Positions 28,744-40,176 of a DNA stretch of 64,000 bases are shown piece after piece. The notes beneath the pieces are model-generated. The model had not been told where the DNA came from. It saw only the letters and a list, made by a program, of their open reading frames with translations, and searched no databases. Source of the DNA: Vibrio cincinnatiensis (GTDB lineage Bacteria > Pseudomonadota > Gammaproteobacteria > Enterobacterales > Vibrionaceae); the NCBI RefSeq assembly GCF_022113815.1, contig NZ_SGOM01000007.1:124001-188000 (forward strand), read 5' to 3'. A program made the translations under genes and the position numbers. Each line of letters starts with the position of its first letter. Position 1 is the stretch's first letter.

Positions 28744-30084
28744 ATGTCTGAGACACGACGTTATTTTGGTACTGACGGGGTGCGAGGTAAGGTTGGACAA
28801 TATCCAATTACTCCAGATTTTGTATTAAAGCTTGGCTGGGCGGCGGGGCGTGTGCTAGCACAACAGGGCACAAAAAAAGTTATTATCGGTAAAGATACGC
28901 GAATTTCTGGCTATATGCTTGAGTCAGCGCTAGAAGCAGGGCTCGCTGCGGCAGGTTTAAAAGCGATTTTTACTGGGCCAATGCCTACTCCTGCGGTTGC
29001 TTATTTAACCCAGACTTTTCGTGCAGAAGCGGGAATCGTTATTTCTGCTTCACATAACCCTTATTATGATAATGGCATTAAGTTTTTCTCTTCAGCGGGG
29101 ACGAAGTTACCCGATGAATTGGAGCTGGCCATTGAGGCTGAATTGGATAAACCACTTGAATGCGTGGAATCAGCCGAGTTAGGTAAAGCGACGCGTTTAG
29201 TTGATGCAGCTGGACGCTATATTGAATTTTGTAAAAGCACCTTCCCATCCGAATTAAGCCTTGCTGGCTTAAAAATCGTGGTGGATTGCGCACATGGTGC
29301 CACTTACCACATCGCCCCGAACGTATTTAAAGAATTAGGTGCGGATGTCATTCCCATGGGGACGGAACCGAATGGTCTAAATATCAATGATCAAGTGGGC
29401 GCTACCGATATTCGAGCTTTACAAAAACGGGTGGTAGAAGAACAAGCCGACCTTGGGCTTGCTTTTGATGGTGATGGTGACCGAATCATCATGGTTGATC
29501 ATTTAGGCTATAAAATTGATGGTGACCAAATTGCTTATATCATTGCACGAGATGCATTGCGGCGAGGAGAGTTAAAAGGTGGGGTTGTTGGTACCTTAAT
29601 GACTAACCTTGGCATGGAAAATGGCCTCAAACAATTAGGGATTCCTTTTTTGCGCGCCGCAGTTGGCGATCGCTATGTAATGGAAAAACTACTGGAAAAA
29701 GGGTGGAAAATCGGCGCAGAGAATTCAGGCCATGTCATTTTACTAGATAAAGTGACAACAGGGGATGCCATTGTGGCAGCCTTACAAGTTCTTGCTTCTG
29801 TGGTTGGCAGTGACATGTCATTACATGACTTGGCACAAGGCATGACACTGTATCCTCAAGTTCTTGAAAATGTACGTTTTAACGGAGATAGTAATCCACT
29901 TGAATCTGGTGCCGTGCTTAATGCGGTAAAAGACGTTGAGTCTCAACTCGGGGACAAGGGGCGGGTCTTACTGCGTAAATCTGGAACTGAACCCCTTATC
30001 CGCGTGATGGTGGAAGGCGAGGACGCTGAATTGGTACAATCTTCTGCACTACATATTGCAGAAGCAGTAAAAGCGAACTGTTAA
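28744..30084 (+). CDS. glmM: phosphoglucosamine mutase
   Basis: Encodes 446 residues. The active-site Ser is in [15 protein letters not shown], the metal loop is AFDGDGDRI, the sugar loop is GAENSGHVI, and the phosphate loop is [12 protein letters not shown]. It interconverts GlcN-6-P and GlcN-1-P for UDP-GlcNAc synthesis, the point where chitin-derived glucosamine could enter cell-wall synthesis. It forms a folP-glmM operon. Confidence 0.96.
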   Translation: MSETRRYFGTDGVRGKVGQYPITPDFVLKLGWAAGRVLAQQGTKKVIIGKDTRISGYMLESALEAGLAAAGLKAIFTGPMPTPAVAYLTQTFRAEAGIVISASHNPYYDNGIKFFSSAGTKLPDELELAIEAELDKPLECVESAELGKATRLVDAAGRYIEFCKSTFPSELSLAGLKIVVDCAHGATYHIAPNVFKELGADVIPMGTEPNGLNINDQVGATDIRALQKRVVEEQADLGLAFDGDGDRIIMVDHLGYKIDGDQIAYIIARDALRRGELKGGVVGTLMTNLGMENGLKQLGIPFLRAAVGDRYVMEKLLEKGWKIGAENSGHVILLDKVTTGDAIVAALQVLASVVGSDMSLHDLAQGMTLYPQVLENVRFNGDSNPLESGAVLNAVKDVESQLGDKGRVLLRKSGTEPLIRVMVEGEDAELVQSSALHIAEAVKANC

Positions 30085-30094
30085 TATAAATTTA

Positions 30095-30129
30095 CCCCAT
30101 CAACAGATTGACCGTGATGGGGGATTTTT
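30095..30129 (+). terminator. Rho-independent terminator of glmM
   Basis: CCCCATCA / TGATGGGG stem with a 12-base loop followed by GATTTTTC. A second AT-rich hairpin, CCTTTTTT / AAAAAAGG with ATTTTTT after it, lies at 30151-30188 and may back it up. Confidence 0.8.
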
Positions 30130-30200
30130 CTCTTTTAAGGAAACTTTGAGCCTTTTTTGACCGTTTGATTGATAAAAAAGGATTTTTTAATAAATACCTC

Positions 30201-30229
30201 TTGTCAGCGAAACTCGCATTCGTTAGTAT
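30201..30229 (+). promoter_or_regulatory. candidate sigma70 promoter of secG
   Basis: TTGTCA at 30201-30206 and TAGTAT at 30224-30229 are separated by exactly 17 bases, 92 bases before the secG start and after the glmM terminator. Confidence 0.5.
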
Positions 30230-30321
30230 TGCGTCCGCCTTCAGTGAGGAGGTCGCTAGCCTTGTTTAAGTCGAATGATTGAACGGCGCTGGCTCAACAA
30301 TTTGGAACATAGGTGGAAGTC

Positions 30322-30657
30322 ATGTTTAGCGTTCTACTTGTGATTTACCTGTTGGCAGCGGTTGGTATAATTGGCCTCGTATTGATTCAGCAAGGTAAAG
30401 GCGCAGATATGGGAGCCTCTTTCGGTGCTGGTGCTTCAAACACAGTGTTTGGCGCGAGCGGCTCAGGTAGTTTCCTAACCCGAATGACTGCAATTTTTGC
30501 AACAGTATTTTTTGTTATTAGCTTAGTGTTAGGCAATATGTCTACTCACAAGACTGAATCTCAATGGGTTGACCCATTGCAAGGTCAGGTTGTTGAGCAA
30601 GCTAATGATACAGTGAGTGAAGTTCCTGCCAAATCTGGTGATGAAATTCCTCAATAA
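30322..30657 (+). CDS. secG: protein translocase subunit SecG
   Basis: Encodes 111 residues from ATG 30322 (MFSVLLVIYLLAAVGI), with AGGTGGA upstream. There are two membrane helices with the conserved cytoplasmic loop QQGKGADMGASFGAG between them. It assists SecYE in Sec translocation. tRNA-Leu follows after 27 bases and may be cotranscribed, as in E. coli. Confidence 0.95.
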   Translation: MFSVLLVIYLLAAVGIIGLVLIQQGKGADMGASFGAGASNTVFGASGSGSFLTRMTAIFATVFFVISLVLGNMSTHKTESQWVDPLQGQVVEQANDTVSEVPAKSGDEIPQ

Positions 30658-30684
30658 CTTATCGTTAAGGTAAGTTCAGGTTAT

Positions 30685-30768
30685 GCCGAGATGGTGAAAT
30701 TGGTAGACACACTAGCATGAGGTGCTAGCGCCTTAGGTGTGAGGGTTCGAGTCCCTCTCTCGGCACCA
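30685..30768 (+). tRNA. leuU: tRNA-Leu (anticodon GAG)
   Basis: Acceptor stem GCCGAGA / TCTCGGC, discriminator A and encoded CCA. The anticodon stem CTAGC / GCTAG carries loop ATGAGGT, giving GAG. The T-loop is GTTCGAG, and the variable arm is long, as in class II tRNAs. It lies between secG and metY as in E. coli. Confidence 0.95.
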
Positions 30769-30825
30769 TTATTTACAAACTTGTAAATCATACCTTGTAA
30801 AGCGTATAATTGCTTACAAGTCGGA

Positions 30826-30902
<77 letters not shown>

Positions 30903-30991
30903 TTTAGCTATCGTCGCTATGGATGCAAGTTTGGCAGTGTCAACCTCACTGCAATTGAGAAGGAATTCTCAATTTATCTGGGTCCAGCAAC

Positions 30992-31018
30992 AAAAAAACC
31001 CGACTATCGGGGTTTTTT
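30992..31018 (+). terminator. terminator between metY and rimP
   Basis: AAAAAACCCGA / TCGGGGTTTTTT with a 3-base loop, 90 bases before rimP. It probably acts as a partial terminator upstream of the nusA operon. Confidence 0.8.
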
Positions 31019-31107
31019 GTTATCTGAATTTCATTACGTAAATTCAGGTGCTTGCTTGGAATTTAAATTGGGCTCTATGCCCTTTTTTTGTTTCTGGAGT
31101 GGTTTAA

Positions 31108-31563
31108 ATGACAGGTTTAGAAAGACAACTTACTGAAATGCTTGAAGCTCCAGTTGTGGCATCAGGTTATGAGCTAGTTGGATTAGAGTTCGTACGTGCT
31201 GGTGAGCATTCAACATTACGTATCTACATTGATCATGAAAACGGCATTACCGTCGATGACTGTGCAGAAGTGAGTCATCAAGTGAGTGCTGTATTGGATG
31301 TTGAAGATCCAATTACGGTTGCTTATAACCTTGAAGTTTCATCCCCTGGCTTAGAAAGACCACTCTTTAAAGCAGCACATTATGAGCAGTTTATTGGTCA
31401 CGAGGTCAGCATTGTTTTAAAAATGGCGGTGGGCAACCGTCGTAAATGGAAAGGACAAATTCACGCTACAGAAGGTGAAACAATCCATATAATGGTTGAT
31501 GGTCAAGAAGAGCATTTCGCTCTCAGCAACATTGCCAAAGCTAACCTTATCCCTAAATTTTAG
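31108..31563 (+). CDS. rimP: ribosome maturation factor RimP
   Basis: Encodes 151 residues of the RimP family, with the N-terminal segment [13 protein letters not shown], the central [14 protein letters not shown] and the conserved [12 protein letters not shown] before the SH3-like C-terminal domain. It helps 30S maturation. First protein gene of the nusA-infB operon. Confidence 0.95.
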   Translation: MTGLERQLTEMLEAPVVASGYELVGLEFVRAGEHSTLRIYIDHENGITVDDCAEVSHQVSAVLDVEDPITVAYNLEVSSPGLERPLFKAAHYEQFIGHEVSIVLKMAVGNRRKWKGQIHATEGETIHIMVDGQEEHFALSNIAKANLIPKF

Positions 31564-31597
31564 TTCTGCTAGAGAAAAGAGCTTAAGAGGCTATAAC

Positions 31598-33085
31598 ATG
31601 AGTAAAGAAATTTTAGCGGTTGTTGAGGCGGTTTCGAATGAGAAAGCGGTCCCTCGTGAGCGTATTTTTGAAGCGTTAGAAGTTGCGCTGGCGACATCAA
31701 CCAAGAAAAAACATGAAATTGAAATTGATGTTCGTGTTGCTATCGACCGTAAAACGGGTGAATTTGAAACTTTTCGCCGTTGGTTAGTGGTTGACGAAGT
31801 TGAAAACCCAACAAAAGAAATCTCTTTTGATGCGGCAAGTTATGATGATGAAACGGTAAAATTGGGCGACTACATTGAAGATCAAATTGAGTCTGTAACC
31901 TTTGACCGGATCACAACTCAAACGGCGAAACAAGTTATCGTACAGAAAGTTCGTGAAGCAGAACGCGCACAAATCGTAGAGCAGTTCATCGATAATGAAG
32001 GTGAACTGGTGACGGGAGTAGTAAAAAAAGTTAATCGTGACACCGTTATCCTTGATTTAGGTAATAATGCGGAAGCGGTCATTTTGCGTGAAGACCAACT
32101 ACCACGTGAGAACTTCCGTTCGGGTGACCGTGTTCGTGGGTTACTTTACAAAGTTGCCCCTGAAGCGCGTGGTTTCCAACTATTTATCACTCGTTCTAAG
32201 CCTGAAATGCTGGCAGAACTCTTCCGCGTGGAAGTGCCTGAGATTGGCGAAGAGCTTATTGAACTGAAAGGTGCGGCGCGTGATCCCGGTTCGCGTGCGA
32301 AAATTGCGGTGAAAACAAACGACAAACGTATCGACCCAGTTGGTGCTTGTGTCGGTATGCGTGGCGCTCGCGTTCAAGCTGTATCTGGTGAACTGGGCGG
32401 TGAGCGTATTGATATTGTGCTTTGGGATGATAACCCTGCTCAATTTGTTATCAACGCAATGGCACCGGCGGATGTTGCATCGATCATTGTTGACGAAGAT
32501 GCCCATGCTATGGATATTGCGGTTGAAGCCGATAACCTTGCTCAAGCGATTGGTCGTAACGGGCAGAACGTACGTCTTGCTTCTCAGCTAACAGGTTGGG
32601 AACTGAACGTAATGACGGTTGCAGATTTACAGAAAAAACATCAAGAAGAGTCTATGGCTTCAATCGAAAACTTCATGAAGTATCTCGATATTGAGCAAGA
32701 TTTTGCTGAAATGTTAGTAGAAGAAGGCTTCTCTACGTTAGAAGAGATAGCTTACGTCCCAGTTAACGAGTTACTGGAAATTGATGGATTAGATGAAGAT
32801 CTCATCGAAGAATTACGAACTCGTGCAAAAGATGCTTTAACCACCATCGCTCTAGCCCAAGAAGAATCATTTGAAGGGCTTGAGCCTGCAGATGATCTAT
32901 TATCTCTGCAAGGTTTAGAGCGTGAAATGGCATTCAAATTGGCAGCGAAGGGAGTGGCAACACTGGAAGATCTCGCAGACCAAGGCATCGACGATCTCGA
33001 AGGTATTGAAGGCCTAACCGAAGAACGTGCGGGCGAATTGATTATGGCGGCTCGCAACATTTGTTGGTTTGGCGAAGACGCATAA
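31598..33085 (+). CDS. nusA: transcription termination/antitermination factor NusA
   Basis: Encodes 495 residues from ATG 31598 ([19 protein letters not shown]), the E. coli length. Domains in order are the N-terminal RNAP-binding domain (1-125), S1 (about 135-200), KH1 and KH2 (about 200-345, with [14 protein letters not shown] and [14 protein letters not shown]), and the two acidic repeats AR1 and AR2 (about 360-495). The open frame extends upstream through the end of rimP, but those codons overlap rimP in another frame and are rejected. Confidence 0.96.
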   Translation: MSKEILAVVEAVSNEKAVPRERIFEALEVALATSTKKKHEIEIDVRVAIDRKTGEFETFRRWLVVDEVENPTKEISFDAASYDDETVKLGDYIEDQIESVTFDRITTQTAKQVIVQKVREAERAQIVEQFIDNEGELVTGVVKKVNRDTVILDLGNNAEAVILREDQLPRENFRSGDRVRGLLYKVAPEARGFQLFITRSKPEMLAELFRVEVPEIGEELIELKGAARDPGSRAKIAVKTNDKRIDPVGACVGMRGARVQAVSGELGGERIDIVLWDDNPAQFVINAMAPADVASIIVDEDAHAMDIAVEADNLAQAIGRNGQNVRLASQLTGWELNVMTVADLQKKHQEESMASIENFMKYLDIEQDFAEMLVEEGFSTLEEIAYVPVNELLEIDGLDEDLIEELRTRAKDALTTIALAQEESFEGLEPADDLLSLQGLEREMAFKLAAKGVATLEDLADQGIDDLEGIEGLTEERAGELIMAARNICWFGEDA

Positions 33086-33109
33086 GTTTCAGCAAGGGGA
33101 GGAAGCGGC

Positions 33110-35809
33110 ATGACACAACTTACAGTTAGAGCACTGAGTGAAGAAATTGGTACGCCAGTTGACCGCTTATTAGAACAACTTGCTGATGCTGGTATGACAA
33201 AAGCGAGTTCAGATAGCGTGACTGAAGATGAGAAGCAAAAGCTTCTTGCTCATTTACGTAAAGAACATGGTGATGGTTCTGAACCGACTCGCTTAACACT
33301 CCAGCGTAAAACCCGTAGTACACTGAGTGTAAATGCGGGTGGCGGTAAAAGTAAGAATGTTCAGGTTGAAGTGCGCAAAAAACGGACGTATGTTAAGCGC
33401 AGTGCAATCGAAGATGAAGCGAAACGTGAAGCCGAAGAAGCAGCGAAGCGTGAAGCGGAAGAAAATGCAAAACGTGAGGCAGAAGAAGCGTTGAAACGTG
33501 AAGCTGAAGAGAAAGCAGCACGCGAAGCGCAAGAAAAAGCCCAGCGTGAAGCACAAGAGAAGGCGAAACGTGAAGCACAAGAAAATGCAAAACGTGATAC
33601 GCCAGAGCAGAAGGCGAAACGTGAGCGTTCTGCACAAGATAAATTAAAGCAAGAAGCAGCGCGAAAAGAGGCCGAGGAATTGAAACGTCGCCAGGAAGAA
33701 GAGGCGAAGCGTAAGGCTGAAGAGGAAAGTCAGCGTCAGCTTGAAATAGCGCGCGAATTGGCCGAAAAAAATAAAGAGCGTTGGTCTGCTGAAGAAGAGA
33801 AAACAGGTGCTATGCAAGAAGATACAGATTACCATCTAACCACTTCACATTATGCTCGTGAAGCGGAAGATGAAGCAGACCGTCGTGAAGAAGGTGCTCG
33901 TCGTGCAGCGAAAGCGAAAAAGACGAAAATGTCTTCTCGTGATGATAAACAAGAGCGTAATTCTCGTCCTCGCGGTGGTAAAGCTGGCCGTAAAGGTCGC
34001 ATCAACAAACCTACCTCTATGCAACATGGCTTTGATAAGAGTGCAGTTGTTGCGAAATCCGATGTTGTTATTGGTGAAACGATCGTGGTTTCTGAATTAG
34101 CCAATAAGATGTCTGTGAAGTCAACGGAAGTCATCAAAGTGATGATGAAGATGGGCGCGATGGCGACCATTAACCAAGTGATAGACCAAGAAACCGCTCA
34201 GTTAGTTGCGGAAGAGATGGGTCACAAAGTCATTCTTCGTAAAGAAAACGAGCTAGAAGAAGCGATTCTGTCTGATCGTGACAATAAGTTTGAAGAAGTC
34301 TCTCGTGCTCCAGTTGTGACTATCATGGGCCACGTTGACCACGGTAAAACGTCAACACTGGACTATATTCGTCGTACTCACGTTGCTGATGCTGAAGCCG
34401 GTGGTATTACTCAGCACATTGGTGCTTACCACGTAGAAACACCAAGCGGTATGATTACCTTCTTGGATACTCCTGGACACGCTGCATTTACGTCAATGCG
34501 TGCTCGTGGTGCTCAAGCGACAGATATCGTTGTCTTAGTGGTTGCTGCGGATGATGGGGTTATGCCTCAAACGGTTGAAGCTATTCAACACGCGAAAGCG
34601 GCGGGTGTTCCTCTGATTGTTGCTGTGAACAAGATTGACAAAGAAGCGGCTAACCCAGATAACGTGAAAAATGAGCTTGCTCAGTACGATATCATTCCTG
34701 AAGAGTGGGGCGGTGAGAACATGTTCGTCCACATTTCAGCGAAACAAGGGACGAATATTGATGGCTTATTAGAAGCAATCTTGCTACAAGCTGAAGTGCT
34801 AGAACTGACCGCGGTTAAAGATGGCATGGCATCCGGTGTGGTTATTGAGTCTCGCCTAGATAAAGGCCGTGGCCCTGTGGCAACGGTACTGGTTCAGTCT
34901 GGTACTTTAAACAAAGGTGACATCGTACTGTGCGGTCAAGAGTATGGCCGTGTTCGTGCGATGCGTGATGAAGTCGGTAATGAAGTTGACCATGCAGGAC
35001 CATCTATCCCTGTTGAAATTCTTGGTCTATCTGGCGTACCTTCTGCCGGTGATGAAGCGACAGTTGTTCGTGATGAGCGTAAAGCCCGTGAAGTGGCCAA
35101 CTATCGTCAAGGTAAATTCCGCGAAGTGAAACTGGCTCGTCAGCAGAAATCTAAACTTGAGAACATGTTCTCAAATATGGCTGCGGGTGATGTAGCTGAA
35201 TTGAACGTAGTACTGAAAGCTGACGTACAAGGTTCAGTGGAAGCGATTGCCGATTCACTCAGAAAACTGTCAACAGATGAAGTGAAAGTTAACATCGTTG
35301 GTTCTGGTGTGGGTGGGATTACTGAAACTGATGTGGTTCTGGCTGCAGCTTCCAATGCTATCGTTGTTGGCTTTAACGTTCGTGCTGATGCTTCGGCTCG
35401 CCGTACGATCGAAGCTGAAAACATCGACTTACGTTACTACTCAATCATTTATCAATTGATTGATGAAGTGAAACAAGCGATGAGCGGTATGCTTGCTCCT
35501 GAATTTAAACAAGAAATCATTGGTCTTGCTGAAGTTCGTGATGTGTTTAAATCGCCAAAACTGGGCGCTATCGCTGGCTGTATGGTGACAGAAGGCGTGA
35601 TTAAACGTCATAGCCCGATTCGCGTACTACGTGATAACGTTGTTATTTACGAAGGTGAGCTTGAATCATTACGTCGATTTAAAGATGACGTTGCTGAAGT
35701 GAAGAATGGTTACGAATGTGGTATCGGCGTTAAGAATTATAACGACGTACGCGTGGGTGACCAGATCGAAGTCTTCGAAACGGTTGAAATCCAGCGTACC
35801 ATCGACTAG
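33110..35809 (+). CDS. infB: translation initiation factor IF-2
   Basis: Encodes 899 residues. The N-terminal subdomain is followed by a long, highly charged helical region (about residues 100-240) with repeated KREAEE and REAQEKA blocks. The G domain has [20 protein letters not shown] and [10 protein letters not shown]. The C-terminal domains C1 and C2 bind fMet-tRNA. The GTPase places initiator tRNA on the 30S subunit. Internal starts for shorter IF-2 forms are likely but were not resolved. Confidence 0.97.
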   Translation: MTQLTVRALSEEIGTPVDRLLEQLADAGMTKASSDSVTEDEKQKLLAHLRKEHGDGSEPTRLTLQRKTRSTLSVNAGGGKSKNVQVEVRKKRTYVKRSAIEDEAKREAEEAAKREAEENAKREAEEALKREAEEKAAREAQEKAQREAQEKAKREAQENAKRDTPEQKAKRERSAQDKLKQEAARKEAEELKRRQEEEAKRKAEEESQRQLEIARELAEKNKERWSAEEEKTGAMQEDTDYHLTTSHYAREAEDEADRREEGARRAAKAKKTKMSSRDDKQERNSRPRGGKAGRKGRINKPTSMQHGFDKSAVVAKSDVVIGETIVVSELANKMSVKSTEVIKVMMKMGAMATINQVIDQETAQLVAEEMGHKVILRKENELEEAILSDRDNKFEEVSRAPVVTIMGHVDHGKTSTLDYIRRTHVADAEAGGITQHIGAYHVETPSGMITFLDTPGHAAFTSMRARGAQATDIVVLVVAADDGVMPQTVEAIQHAKAAGVPLIVAVNKIDKEAANPDNVKNELAQYDIIPEEWGGENMFVHISAKQGTNIDGLLEAILLQAEVLELTAVKDGMASGVVIESRLDKGRGPVATVLVQSGTLNKGDIVLCGQEYGRVRAMRDEVGNEVDHAGPSIPVEILGLSGVPSAGDEATVVRDERKAREVANYRQGKFREVKLARQQKSKLENMFSNMAAGDVAELNVVLKADVQGSVEAIADSLRKLSTDEVKVNIVGSGVGGITETDVVLAAASNAIVVGFNVRADASARRTIEAENIDLRYYSIIYQLIDEVKQAMSGMLAPEFKQEIIGLAEVRDVFKSPKLGAIAGCMVTEGVIKRHSPIRVLRDNVVIYEGELESLRRFKDDVAEVKNGYECGIGVKNYNDVRVGDQIEVFETVEIQRTID

Positions 35810-35854
35810 CAACTAAAATTGCATTAACGGTAATGTTAGGTTGTTGAATACACC

Positions 35855-35882
35855 ATGGGGGGCTGGGAAACCATCCCCCCAT
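35855..35882 (+). other. strong GC hairpin between infB and rbfA
   Basis: ATGGGGGG / CCCCCCAT outer stem with an inner TGG-GAAA-CCA stem-loop (GNRA tetraloop), followed by TCTTTCT. It may be a partial terminator or an mRNA-processing or decay barrier inside the operon. Confidence 0.65.
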
Positions 35883-35904
35883 TCTTTCTACTAGTGAGAA
35901 AAAT

Positions 35905-36300
35905 ATGCCAAAAGAATTTAGCCGAACTCAACGTGTGGCTCAGCAGTTACAAAAAGAATTAGCCATGATCCTACAGCGTGAAGTCCGTGACTCACGGTTA
36001 GGTATGGTTACCATTTCGGATGTTGAAGTCTCTCGTGATTTAGCCTATGCCAAAGTGTTCGTCACTTTTTTGTGTGTGGGTGAGCAGACACCTGAATCGT
36101 GTCTAAAAGCATTACGTGAACATGAAGTGCACATTCGAATGATGTTGGGCAAACGTATCCGTTTACGTCTGACTCCTGAGATTCGTTTCCATTACGATAA
36201 TACGTTGGTGGAAGGGATGCGGATGTCTAACTTAGTGACGGAAGTGGTCAACCAAGATAAACGTCGCCAACAAGATGCAGGTCGAGAGGACGAAGAGTAA
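35905..36300 (+). CDS. rbfA: 30S ribosome-binding factor RbfA
   Basis: Encodes 131 residues of KH-like fold, with the family segments [19 protein letters not shown] and [15 protein letters not shown]. It supports late 16S maturation and cold adaptation. Its stop codon overlaps the truB start by one base (TAATG). Confidence 0.96.
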   Translation: MPKEFSRTQRVAQQLQKELAMILQREVRDSRLGMVTISDVEVSRDLAYAKVFVTFLCVGEQTPESCLKALREHEVHIRMMLGKRIRLRLTPEIRFHYDNTLVEGMRMSNLVTEVVNQDKRRQQDAGREDEE

Positions 36301-37250
36301 TGGCACGTCGTCGTAAAGGTCGTCCAATAAACGGCGTATTACTACTGGATAAAGCGACAGGCATTTCTTCAAACGATATTTTGCAAAAGGTGAAACGACT
36401 TTATTTTGCCGAAAAAGCGGGTCATACCGGCGCGTTGGATCCTTTGGCAACGGGGATGTTGCCTATCTGTCTTGGTGAAGCGACCAAGTTTTCTCAGTTT
36501 TTGCTTGATTCGGATAAACGTTATCGCGTTATTGCTAAATTGGGAGAGCGGACTAATACTTCAGACTCGGATGGTGACGTCGTTGAAACGCGTCCGGTTC
36601 AAGTTGATAGAGAAACCTTACTGGCTAAGGTTGAGTGTTTTCGCGGTGAAACGGAGCAAGTGCCTTCGATGTTTTCAGCGCTTAAATATCAAGGTCGACC
36701 GCTTTACGAATATGCGCGTCAAGGTATCGAAGTTCCACGCGAAGCGCGTAAAATACAGGTTTATGAGATTATTTTGCACCGTTTTGAAGGCGATGAAGTG
36801 GAATTGGAAGTACATTGTTCTAAAGGGACTTATATCCGAACCATTGTTGATGATTTGGGTGAAATGCTCGAGTGTGGTGCGCACGTGACGATGCTACGTC
36901 GTATCGGTGTGGCGAACTACCCTGCGCAGAGTATGGTGACACTAGAACAGCTTAGCCAACTGGTTGAACAAGCTCAACAAGAAGGAAGGGATCCCTACTT
37001 ATCACTTGATGCACTGTTGTTGCCAATGGATACCGCAGTACAAAGTTTACCGGAAGTAAACCTGATTCCTGAATTGGTGGATATGGTGCAACATGGTCAG
37101 GCCGTTCAAGTATTTGGTGCTCCAAGCGAAGGAATGGTACGAATGACGGGGGGAGACGAAAAACGTTTTCTCGGTGTTGCTCACATTGATGCGGATGGGA
37201 AAATCGCACCAAAACGTTTGGTGGTTTATCCTCAGGCTGAAAATCACTAA
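36300..37250 (+). CDS. truB: tRNA pseudouridine(55) synthase
   Basis: Encodes 316 residues. The catalytic Asp is in [14 protein letters not shown], the [18 protein letters not shown] segment is conserved, and a C-terminal PUA-like domain is present. It makes pseudouridine 55 in the T-loop of tRNAs. Translationally coupled to rbfA. Confidence 0.96.
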   Translation: MARRRKGRPINGVLLLDKATGISSNDILQKVKRLYFAEKAGHTGALDPLATGMLPICLGEATKFSQFLLDSDKRYRVIAKLGERTNTSDSDGDVVETRPVQVDRETLLAKVECFRGETEQVPSMFSALKYQGRPLYEYARQGIEVPREARKIQVYEIILHRFEGDEVELEVHCSKGTYIRTIVDDLGEMLECGAHVTMLRRIGVANYPAQSMVTLEQLSQLVEQAQQEGRDPYLSLDALLLPMDTAVQSLPEVNLIPELVDMVQHGQAVQVFGAPSEGMVRMTGGDEKRFLGVAHIDADGKIAPKRLVVYPQAENH

Positions 37251-37264
37251 GCCAATATTTGCGC

Positions 37265-37293
37265 TTGTATGAATAGGTTTTATTCACTATAAT
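37265..37293 (+). promoter_or_regulatory. sigma70 promoter of rpsO
   Basis: TTGTAT (37265-37270) and a perfect TATAAT (37288-37293) with a 17-base spacer, 73 bases before the rpsO start. Confidence 0.7.
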
Positions 37294-37365
37294 TCGCGCT
37301 TCTCGTGTCGGCTGAATCAGAGATTGGCTGACACAACGATTAACTTAACTCTTTAGGAGAGAATT

Positions 37366-37635
37366 ATGTCTCTGAATGCAGAAACTAAAGCAGCAATCGT
37401 TGCTGAATATGCACGTAGCGAAGGCGATACTGGTTCACCAGAAGTACAAGTAGCACTACTGACTGCTTCTATCAACCATTTACAAGATCACTTTAAAGAA
37501 CACAAAGGCGATCACCATAGCCGCCGTGGTCTGCTACGCATGGTTTCAAGCCGTCGTAAACTTCTAGATTACCTAAAAGGTAAAGATCTAGGACGCTACC
37601 AAGACCTAATCAAACGTCTAGGCCTACGTCGCTAA
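37366..37635 (+). CDS. rpsO: 30S ribosomal protein S15
   Basis: Encodes 89 residues, starting [16 protein letters not shown], with the rRNA-binding [20 protein letters not shown] helix segment. The ribosome-binding site TAGGAGAG is 6 bases upstream. It binds the central domain of 16S rRNA. The rpsO-pnp order is as in E. coli. Confidence 0.97.
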   Translation: MSLNAETKAAIVAEYARSEGDTGSPEVQVALLTASINHLQDHFKEHKGDHHSRRGLLRMVSSRRKLLDYLKGKDLGRYQDLIKRLGLRR

Positions 37636-37662
37636 TCAGTGGCTGCATAGTACAGTTTGTTT

Positions 37663-37688
37663 AAAAAAGGGGCATTAGCCCCTTTTTT
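37663..37688 (+). terminator. terminator between rpsO and pnp
   Basis: AAAAAAGGGGC / GCCCCTTTTTT with a short ATTA-type loop, 28 bases after rpsO. Readthrough into pnp is likely partial. Confidence 0.88.
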
Positions 37689-37699
37689 GTTATCTAAAT

Positions 37700-37730
37700 T
37701 TGGCATATCCCCACTCAAGTAGTTTATACT
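37700..37730 (+). promoter_or_regulatory. candidate pnp promoter
   Basis: TTGGCA at 37700-37705 and TATACT at 37725-37730, with a 19-base spacer, downstream of the rpsO terminator. The spacer is slightly long. Confidence 0.4.
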
Positions 37731-37801
37731 ACACGCCGTCCAACATTCAGTGTTGGCTTTGTTATCTCTCACTGCATTACAGTCACCCCAGTCGGCCAGC
37801 A

Positions 37802-37859
37802 GGTCGCGGCTATTAAAAAGTGATTTGGGTTATAGAATCTCTTTTTACTAGTCGCGATT
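37802..37859 (+). promoter_or_regulatory. long stem-loop in the pnp leader (RNase III-type autoregulation site)
   Basis: The 5' arm 37802-37820 pairs with the 3' arm 37841-37859 in about 18 of 19 positions, counting G-T wobbles and one mismatch. The core is GCGGCTATTAAAAAG against CTTTTTACTAGTCGC, with a 20-base loop. It ends 58 bases before the pnp start. In E. coli a similar leader stem is cut by RNase III and PNPase then degrades the duplex to limit its own synthesis. Confidence 0.65.
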
Positions 37860-37917
37860 GGTAATGCTTTGAGTGTGGATTAATTTATCTAGGTTCCCCC
37901 TAGAAAAGGAAAACTCA

Positions 37918-40056
37918 ATGTTCGAAAAACCAGTAGTAAAAACATTCCAATATGGAAATCATACCGTTACTTTAGAAACTGGCGTAATGGCACGCCAGGC
38001 CACCGCCGCTGTGATGGCGACAATGGATGACACCGCGGTGTTTGTTTCCGTTGTAGGTAAAAAAGAAGCGGTACAAGGTCAAGACTTTTTCCCACTAACC
38101 GTGAACTACCAAGAGCGGACTTACGCAGCAGGTAAAATCCCTGGAGGGTTCTTTAAGCGTGAAGGCCGCCCTTCTGAAAGCGAAACTTTAATTGCTCGTC
38201 TGATTGACCGCCCAATTCGCCCGCTATTCCCAGATGCTTTTACTAATGAAGTTCAAGTGATTGCCACGGTTGTTTCTGTTAACCCGAATGTTCAGCCTGA
38301 TATCATTACGATGATTGGTACTTCGGCCGCTTTGGCTATTTCTGGTATTCCATTTAATGGCCCTATCGGTTCTGCTCGTGTGGGTCATATCGATGGTCAA
38401 TTGGTGTTAAACCCAAGTCCAAAAGAACTAGATAAATCTCGTCTTGATCTTGTTGTTGCTGGTACTGAAGGTGCGGTTCTGATGGTGGAATCAGAAGCGG
38501 ATATTCTGACTGAAGAAGAAATGCTTGCTGCCGTTGTTTATGGTCATGATCAACAACAAGTGGTGATTAATGCCATTAATGAGTTTGCAGCTGAAGTAGC
38601 AACGCCAGCGTGGGAATGGCAAGCTCCGGAAGAAAATACCGCACTGAAAGAAAAAATTGCGCTATTGGCTGAGGCTCGTTTCACTGAGGCTTACCAAATT
38701 ACTGAAAAAATGGCGCGTTATGAGCAAGTGGGTCAGATCAAGTCTGATGTGATTGATACGTTATTAGCAGAAGATGACACGCTTGATGTTATGGACATCA
38801 AGAAGATGCTGAGCTCTCTTGAGAAAAAAGTGGTACGTGGCCGTATTATTGCCGGTGAAAAACGTATCGATGGCCGTGAAAAAGACATGATTCGTGCACT
38901 GGATGTGCGTACTGGGGTTTTACCTCGTACCCACGGTAGCGCACTCTTTACTCGTGGTGAAACACAGGCATTGGTTACTGCAACGCTAGGTACTCAGCGT
39001 GATGCTCAAATCATTGATGAACTCACCGGTGAGAAGAAAGATCATTTCTTATTGCATTATAACTTCCCTCCATACTGTGTCGGTGAAACTGGATTTGTTG
39101 GTTCTCCGAAGCGTCGTGAAATTGGCCATGGTCGTTTAGCGAAGCGTGGCATTGCGGCGGTAATGCCATCGGTTGATGAATTCCCATACACAGTGCGTGT
39201 TGTATCTGAAATTACAGAGTCAAACGGTTCTTCTTCCATGGCTTCGGTTTGTGGTTCATCACTTGCGCTGATGGATGCGGGTGTGCCAATTAAAGCCTCT
39301 GTTGCAGGTATTGCCATGGGCTTAGTGAAAGAAGAGCAAGATTTTGTCGTACTTTCTGACATTCTAGGTGATGAAGATCACCTGGGTGATATGGACTTTA
39401 AAGTTGCAGGTACCTCTAATGGTGTGACTGCACTGCAAATGGATATCAAGATTGAAGGTATCACCAAAGAGATCATGCAAATTGCGCTTAACCAAGCGAA
39501 AGGGGCTCGTTTGCATATTCTTTCTGTGATGGATCAAGCGATTGCTGGTGCTCGTGATGATATCTCTGAATTTGCACCTCGTATTCACACGATGAAGATC
39601 AGCGCTGAAAAGATCAAAGACGTGATCGGTAAAGGCGGTGCGGTTATCCGCATGCTGACCGAAGAAACGGGTACAACCATTGAAATCGAAGACGACGGTA
39701 CCATTAAGATTGCAGCAACTGATGGTGATCAAGCGAAAGAAGCCATTCGCCGTATTGAACAAATTACCGCAGAAGTTGAAGTGGGTAAAATCTACACAGG
39801 TAAAGTCGCTCGTCTTGCTGATTTCGGTGCTTTCGTGACGGTACTTCCAGGTAAAGATGGTTTAGTCCATATTTCACAAATTGCCGATAAGCGCATCGAA
39901 AAAGTATCTGATGTTCTTTCTGAAGGCCAAGAAGTACAAGTGAAAGTACTGGAAATCGACCGTCAAGGCCGTGTTCGTCTGAGCATGAAAGAAGCGGTAG
40001 AGAAACCAGCGGAAGAAGCGGCTCAACAAGAAAATGCAGCACCTACTGCGGAATAA
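37918..40056 (+). CDS. pnp: polyribonucleotide nucleotidyltransferase (PNPase)
   Basis: Encodes 712 residues from ATG 37918 ([15 protein letters not shown]), with AAAGGAAAA upstream. There are two RNase PH domains separated by the helical linker. The GXXG loop of the KH domain is [12 protein letters not shown], and the S1 domain is in [19 protein letters not shown]. It is a phosphorolytic 3'-5' exoribonuclease of the degradosome. Confidence 0.97.
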   Translation: MFEKPVVKTFQYGNHTVTLETGVMARQATAAVMATMDDTAVFVSVVGKKEAVQGQDFFPLTVNYQERTYAAGKIPGGFFKREGRPSESETLIARLIDRPIRPLFPDAFTNEVQVIATVVSVNPNVQPDIITMIGTSAALAISGIPFNGPIGSARVGHIDGQLVLNPSPKELDKSRLDLVVAGTEGAVLMVESEADILTEEEMLAAVVYGHDQQQVVINAINEFAAEVATPAWEWQAPEENTALKEKIALLAEARFTEAYQITEKMARYEQVGQIKSDVIDTLLAEDDTLDVMDIKKMLSSLEKKVVRGRIIAGEKRIDGREKDMIRALDVRTGVLPRTHGSALFTRGETQALVTATLGTQRDAQIIDELTGEKKDHFLLHYNFPPYCVGETGFVGSPKRREIGHGRLAKRGIAAVMPSVDEFPYTVRVVSEITESNGSSSMASVCGSSLALMDAGVPIKASVAGIAMGLVKEEQDFVVLSDILGDEDHLGDMDFKVAGTSNGVTALQMDIKIEGITKEIMQIALNQAKGARLHILSVMDQAIAGARDDISEFAPRIHTMKISAEKIKDVIGKGGAVIRMLTEETGTTIEIEDDGTIKIAATDGDQAKEAIRRIEQITAEVEVGKIYTGKVARLADFGAFVTVLPGKDGLVHISQIADKRIEKVSDVLSEGQEVQVKVLEIDRQGRVRLSMKEAVEKPAEEAAQQENAAPTAE

Positions 40057-40114
40057 TTGCTGAGTCATTGTTACCAAAGAACAGTTTTCGCTTTTTGGTG
40101 ATAAAGCATGATAT

Positions 40115-40142
40115 AAAGGGAGCGTGATTCGCTCCCTTTTTT
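40115..40142 (+). terminator. Rho-independent terminator of pnp
   Basis: AAAGGGAGCG / CGCTCCCTTT followed by TTT, 59 bases after the pnp stop. Confidence 0.88.
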
Positions 40143-40176
40143 AATTAACCATGCGAAATAACAGGAGTATGGATTT

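Noticed and set aside
33410..33830. Tandem repeats resembling a CRISPR array
   Set aside because: The repeats are in frame within infB and have no unique spacers.
33293..34170. Several minus-strand frames antisense to infB
   Set aside because: They arise from the charged repeat region; their composition (Phe, Leu, Cys-rich) is that of a reversed Lys/Glu repeat.
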